This document shows, piece by piece, positions 60,304-64,000 of a stretch of 64,000 nt of DNA. The position numbers and the translations under genes are program-made. Under the pieces are notes generated by a model. It was given only the letters and a program-made list of their open reading frames with translations. It did not search any database and was not told where the DNA came from. Position 1 is the stretch's first letter, and each line of letters starts with the position of its first letter. This stretch comes from Bog-473 sp963788585. Lineage in GTDB: Bacteria > Actinomycetota > Acidimicrobiia > Acidimicrobiales > RAAP-2. The DNA is taken from the NCBI GenBank assembly GCA_963788585.1, contig CAWBHA010000004.1, positions 1-64,000 of the forward strand, given 5' to 3'.

Positions 60304-61387
60304 AGCTGCAGGGGTCCAACCACGGCTGCTGGCCATCGGCCTCGTAGAGCGCGATGGCAAGGTCGTCCTGGTCGGCCGGCGACGCGGCGTTCGGCGGGAC
60401 GTTGATGAGCTGCGGCATGCCGGCCAGCCCGGCCGCCTCGTTCCATGTCGCCTGGCTGAATTGGAAGCCGCCCATGTACGTGCCCTGGGGCGAGGTCGCG
60501 CCGTAGTTCCCGCTTGATTCGGCCTGCAGGACGCACTGGAGGAAGGGGGGCAGCGACGGGTTACCGCCGGACGACGCGCTGGTGGCGCTCCCCTGTGCCG
60601 CCACCGGGGTGGCGGACGGCGCACGTTGCGTCGTGCTCGTGGCAGTCCGGCTCGCTGCCGCCTGCGCCGCCCGGACCGCTGCCGCGGCGGCCGCGGCCTG
60701 CGCCGCCTGCTGCTGGGCCACCGCCACGGCGAGCTCGCCCGTGATCTCGGATTGCTTGTCCTCGAGTTGGGCCTGGGTCTGGTCCGCGGCATTCGTCAGC
60801 GAGGCTTCCTGGTTGGTGGTCGCCTGGTCCTGCGCCTCTTGCACCTCGAGGACGGCTTGTTCGGCACGCAACCCGCTCTCGTCGGTGTGCAGGACGTCGA
60901 TGGTGAGGGTGATATCACCCGTCGCCACTTCTTCGTACTCCGCTCGCGCAAGCACGGTGTTCGGGCTCCCGTCGAACAGTGACTGGCTCGTGTTCAACCC
61001 CGAGCCCATGTTGATGTAGGCCGAGACCGCTTCGTCGTGCAGCCGCGTGCGATCACGGCTGACGCGACCGGTGTCGGCTCGGATGTGGTCCTCACTGGAT
61101 CCAATCTCCGCCTCGTCTCGCTGGACCTTGGCGATGTCGACGTCGTCCTGTTGTTGGTACGCGCCGATCTGGAGCTGCTCGAGCACGAGATCGCGGGCGA
61201 TCCCGGTGGCCTGCGCTTTGAGGTCGGACACCTGGTCGGCCGCGACGCGTCCCGGAGGCACGACGACCGTTGCGGTAGTCGTGATGACGAGAGTCAGGCC
61301 CACTATGGTCACCCCAACTGCGGCGAGCCTGCGTACTCGGCATCGCAGACCTGGCTTCGTTGTCGGGTCCTTCTCGACACCGATCAC
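60302..61387 (-). CDS. Rpf-like transglycosylase with coiled-coil domain
   Basis: 361 residues from GTG 61387. N-terminal signal or anchor (AAVGVTIVGLTLVITTTATVV, about 22-42), then a coiled-coil region to about residue 245 (QVSDLKAQATGIARDLVLEQLQ, AVLEVQEAQDQATTNQEAS, AVAQQQAAQAAAAAAA), a Ser/Thr/Pro linker, and a C-terminal domain FLQCVLQAESSGNYGATSPQGTYMGGFQFSQATWNEA with a Glu in QAESSGNY at the lysozyme-like catalytic position. Resembles resuscitation-promoting factor type muralytic enzymes of actinobacteria. No ribosome binding site; TTGCAT and TAAAAA boxes 18 bases apart lie just upstream, consistent with a short leader. Confidence 0.85.
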   Translation of the reverse strand: MIGVEKDPTTKPGLRCRVRRLAAVGVTIVGLTLVITTTATVVVPPGRVAADQVSDLKAQATGIARDLVLEQLQIGAYQQQDDVDIAKVQRDEAEIGSSEDHIRADTGRVSRDRTRLHDEAVSAYINMGSGLNTSQSLFDGSPNTVLARAEYEEVATGDITLTIDVLHTDESGLRAEQAVLEVQEAQDQATTNQEASLTNAADQTQAQLEDKQSEITGELAVAVAQQQAAQAAAAAAAVRAAQAAASRTATSTTQRAPSATPVAAQGSATSASSGGNPSLPPFLQCVLQAESSGNYGATSPQGTYMGGFQFSQATWNEAAGLAGMPQLINVPPNAASPADQDDLAIALYEADGQQPWLDPCS

Positions 61388-61530
61388 GATTGGGGGAAGT
61401 TTTTAGTCCTTTTTAGGCCGACAATGCAACCCGAGGGCGTTGCCGAGCACGGCGCACATCGGGCCCTTGCTGCGATTTGTGCCTGGCGTCAGCTCGGCGG
61501 AGCACGCGTACGAACGGGCAGACTGGGGCT

Positions 61531-62308
61531 GTGGGTGATGCAGCCACATACCGACTCGATGGCCATGTGGCCACCATCACGTACAACCGCCCCGACGCCC
61601 TCAACGCGATCAACGCCCAGATGCGGCGCGACCTCAACGACGCCTTCTCGCGGTTTCGTGACGACGAGGAAGCATGGGTGGCCATCGTCACGGGTTCGGG
61701 ACGCGGCCTTCTGCGTCGGTGCCGACTTACGCCAGGGCGCCGGGTCCGCGGGGGTGTTCCCCGGCACGTTCTGGGAGAAGCCGACACTGAATTCCTTCGA
61801 GAGCGGATGGGAGATCTTCAAGCCGGTCATTGCCGCCGTGAACGGTTACTGCCTGGGTTACGGGCTCACGCTTGCCACCTGGTGCGATTTCGTCCTGGCG
61901 AGCGACCGAGCCGAGTTCGGTCTCCCGGAGGTGAACCTCGGCGTCCCGGCGATCGTGGCATCGATACGCCTTCCGCAACGCATCAACTGGGCCGACGCGA
62001 TGGAGCTGTTGCTCACGGGAGAGCGCATCGATGCCGCGCGGGCCCACGCGATGGGTCTGGTCTGGAGGGTCGTCCCGCACGACACGCTCCTCGATGAAGC
62101 CGATGCACTGGCGCGACGCCTTCTTAACGGAGCGCCTCTGGCGCAGCGAGCGATGAAGGAGATGGCGATGCGTACGCGCCACATGGCGACACTGGAAGCC
62201 ATCCGCCTCGGCGAGACCATGCGGCACGTCGCCGCGGCGACACAGGACGCGCGGGAGGGCCTCCAGGCGGCAGCCGAGAACCGTCCGCCGCGCTGGACCG
62301 GACGATGA
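61531..62308 (+). pseudogene. Enoyl-CoA hydratase with one-base frameshift
   Basis: GTG 61531 opens GDAATYRLDGHVATITYNRPDALNAINAQMRRDLN up to VTGSGR; one base appears lost near 61700 (GGACGCGGCC), and the rest, from AAFCVGADLRQGAGSAGVFPG onward, reads in the next frame: GYCLGYGLTLATWCDFVLASD, LGVPAIVASIRLPQRI, ending RPPRWTGR at 62308. Both halves form a single full-length crotonase (about 258 residues). All conserved loops survive, which fits an assembly indel as well as a mutation. Confidence 0.8.
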
Positions 62309-62338
62309 CGAGGACGGTCCATCCGCCCCGGTCCGATC

Positions 62339-64000
62339 TCAGGCCAATGATCCGAGCGTGGCGATGGCGCGTCGTTCGACGCCCCCATAGCCACCGGCCC
62401 ACGCGGCAACCCGTGCCTTCTCGAGCAGGACCCGGGCCCTCGCCTCGTCGCCGGGGCGACGGCGTTGGACATAGGTCTCTCCACGGAGGAGGTCCGTCCG
62501 CGCCGCGAAGAAAGCTGCGCCCACCCGCGCATTGAAGTCGGCCGCCCGGGCGAGGTAATCGTCCGCCTCGTCGTAGCGCCCGAGCAAGGCAGCGAGACCA
62601 CCGGCGAAATGGCTGACCGGACCGAGGACCGACAGACCCCCGGGGGTCGCGAGCAGGTGCGCCCAGGGCGCCAGCTGCTCGAGGACGGGCTCGGCGTACT
62701 CGGCTACCCGGCACTGCGTGATCGCTTCTGCGTACGCGCTCATCGCCATGAGCCAGATGGGGTCCATCGACATCGCGAAGTCACTCGAGGCAAACGCCGC
62801 GAGGTGCCGGAGCGCCTCCTGGGTCCGGCCCCCCTCCGCGCAGGCGAGGGCGAAAATCGGTCCGAGGTCCATGTTGGGAAGCGTGGCTTCGATCTGCTCT
62901 ACCAAGGGGAGGAGGTCGCCCAGAGTGCCGCGGTCGAAAGTGCACCGTGACGAGCTGGGCGAAGAAGAAGGCGGGCGCGTCCTCCTGCCCCGCCTCGTGA
63001 CCCAGCCGAAGTGCCTCGTTCGCCAATCGTTCCACCTCGTCGGTGGTCTTGTTGATCTGCGCCTGCCCGCCCCGCATCCATTCGAGCACCCAGTGGAGCA
63101 TCGGCTGATTGAGCCGCTCGGCCAGAGCGCCTTGCACCGTCATGCAACGAGCCGCTTCTTCCATGTCGCCGAAGTAGGTCGCCGTGCAGGCGAGAAATCC
63201 GGCGGCGAAGAACTGCAGGAGCGGGTCGCCGATCCGCTCGGATCGTGCGAGCGCCTCATCCATCCGGCCCCTCGATTCCAGCAGCAGCTGCGGCACGCAC
63301 AGAGGCACGTAGGTGTGATTGTGCACCCACGCGACGATCGCATCGTCGTTGGTGGCCTCGGCGAGGGCGATGGCCTCGCCGGCCAGCGCCTGGCGCCGCT
63401 CGAGCACGCTGCCGTATGTCAACTCGGAGCACAGGCTGGCCAGCACCCGGGCCCGTTCAGGATGATCGGCGGGCAGTCGGGCGAGGGCCATCTCGAGTAT
63501 CTCGATCCTGTCCGGATCGATTGCGCCCGCGAAGCTGAAGAAGCCCCGGTCGTTGGCCAGTGCGGCGCGGACCAAGCGCCCGGTGTCGTCGAGGTCGGCG
63601 GCGCGGTGGGCGGCGTCGAGGAGGGTGGCGCGATAGCCGGGATCGCCGGACTGCCGCTGTGCGGTGCCCAGACCGATGGCCGCGTCGAGACCCTCCAAGG
63701 GGTCGGGGTCCGCTACCTGCGAGGAGAGCTCTGCCGCCTGGGCGTAGTAGCGGGCGGCATCCGCTGGCGCCAAAGCACCGAGGGCGGAGTCGCCTGCCTG
63801 CAGGGAGTACTCGATGGCCTTGGTGAGTTCGATCGGCTGGGTGGCGCTCGTCCAGTGGCGTGCCAGTTCGCCGACCCGGGACCCGGGACGGCCTCCGCAA
63901 AGGTCCTCCAAGGCCTCGGCGACTTGGCGATGTGCCCGAGCCCGGCGGTTGGGTCCCATGTCCTCGTACAGCGTGTGCTGGATGAGCGCATGCGCGAACC
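62339..64000 (-). pseudogene. Large AAA/TPR regulator or cyclase, C-terminal part, frame-shifted
   Basis: The frame enters at the right edge (FAHALIQHTLYEDMGPNRRARAHRQVAEAL), which is the junction between an AAA/STAND ATPase and its helical-repeat part in LuxR-type or adenylate-cyclase-type actinobacterial regulators. TPR-like helices follow (SLQAGDSALGALAPADAARYYAQAAEL, ARLPADHPERARVLASLCSEL). Near 62940 an extra T breaks the frame (VTVHF); the next frame continues DRGTLGDLLPLVEQIEATLPN and ends VERRAIATLGSLA at 62339. There is no LuxR helix-turn-helix at the C-terminus, which favours the cyclase/AAA/TPR type over LAL regulators. The N-terminus is outside the window. Confidence 0.7.

Overview
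The window is GC-rich (roughly two thirds G+C by eye) with GTG starts and ATGA/GTGA stop-start overlaps. Its genes include F420-type luciferase-like oxidoreductases, a resuscitation-factor-like protein, DUF2510 and SHOCT proteins, a YtrA-type GntR regulator and a serine hydrolase carrying YW..DGG.F.FGDA repeats. Together these suggest an actinobacterium, most likely of class Acidimicrobiia. That placement is inference from gene content; no 16S or marker gene lies here.

Layout. (1) 0-1.2 kb: a partial membrane protein (minus) and two small genes. (2) 1.7-19.6 kb: a type IV pilus locus. It has a PilJ/GspJ-like minor pilin, a giant pilin-anchored protein with about 25 Ig-like repeats (3188-11746), a PilX-like pilin with TIG domains, PilB, PilC, the major pilin PilA behind its own leader, PilT, a DUF429 protein coupled to pilT, and the prepilin peptidase on the other strand. 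PilM, PilN, PilO and a secretin are not in the window. (3) 19.8-27.7 kb: a GT-C-like membrane protein, a P450-TetR-LLM oxidoreductase cluster with a clear promoter and operator, and a NarL-type two-component system. (4) 27.7-40.8 kb: a UbiB-like kinase and hotdog thioesterase, a DNA methyltransferase followed by a small protein and a nuclease-like protein, GNAT, enoyl-CoA hydratases, LLM oxidoreductase, aldo/keto reductase, VOC protein and an RDD pair. (5) 40.8-50 kb: a truncated globin, tRNA-Gly(TCC), gene debris with a 23-bp tandem repeat, a GntR divergon, the repeat-bearing serine hydrolase and several small actinobacterial genes. (6) 50-64 kb: inositol-phosphate synthase, VOC, SDR, secreted proteins (SGNH hydrolases, CocE/NonD hydrolase, Rpf-like protein), a broken enoyl-CoA hydratase and the C-terminal part of a large AAA/TPR regulator that leaves the window.

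How it works together. Regions 2 and 6 are surface-oriented: pilus assembly, pilus-displayed adhesin-like repeats, secreted hydrolases and cell-wall remodelling. Regions 3-4 look like lipid or steroid-type catabolism (P450, LLM oxidoreductases, several enoyl-CoA hydratases, thioesterase).

Caution. At least eight genes carry single-base frameshifts, and in two of them the shifts cancel in frame. This density suggests either local gene decay or uncorrected one-base indels in the assembly, so pseudogene calls here describe the given sequence, not necessarily the living cell. The best candidates for something undescribed are the giant pilin-Ig-repeat protein with its 945-bp higher-order repeats, and the methyltransferase/small protein/nuclease-like cassette.
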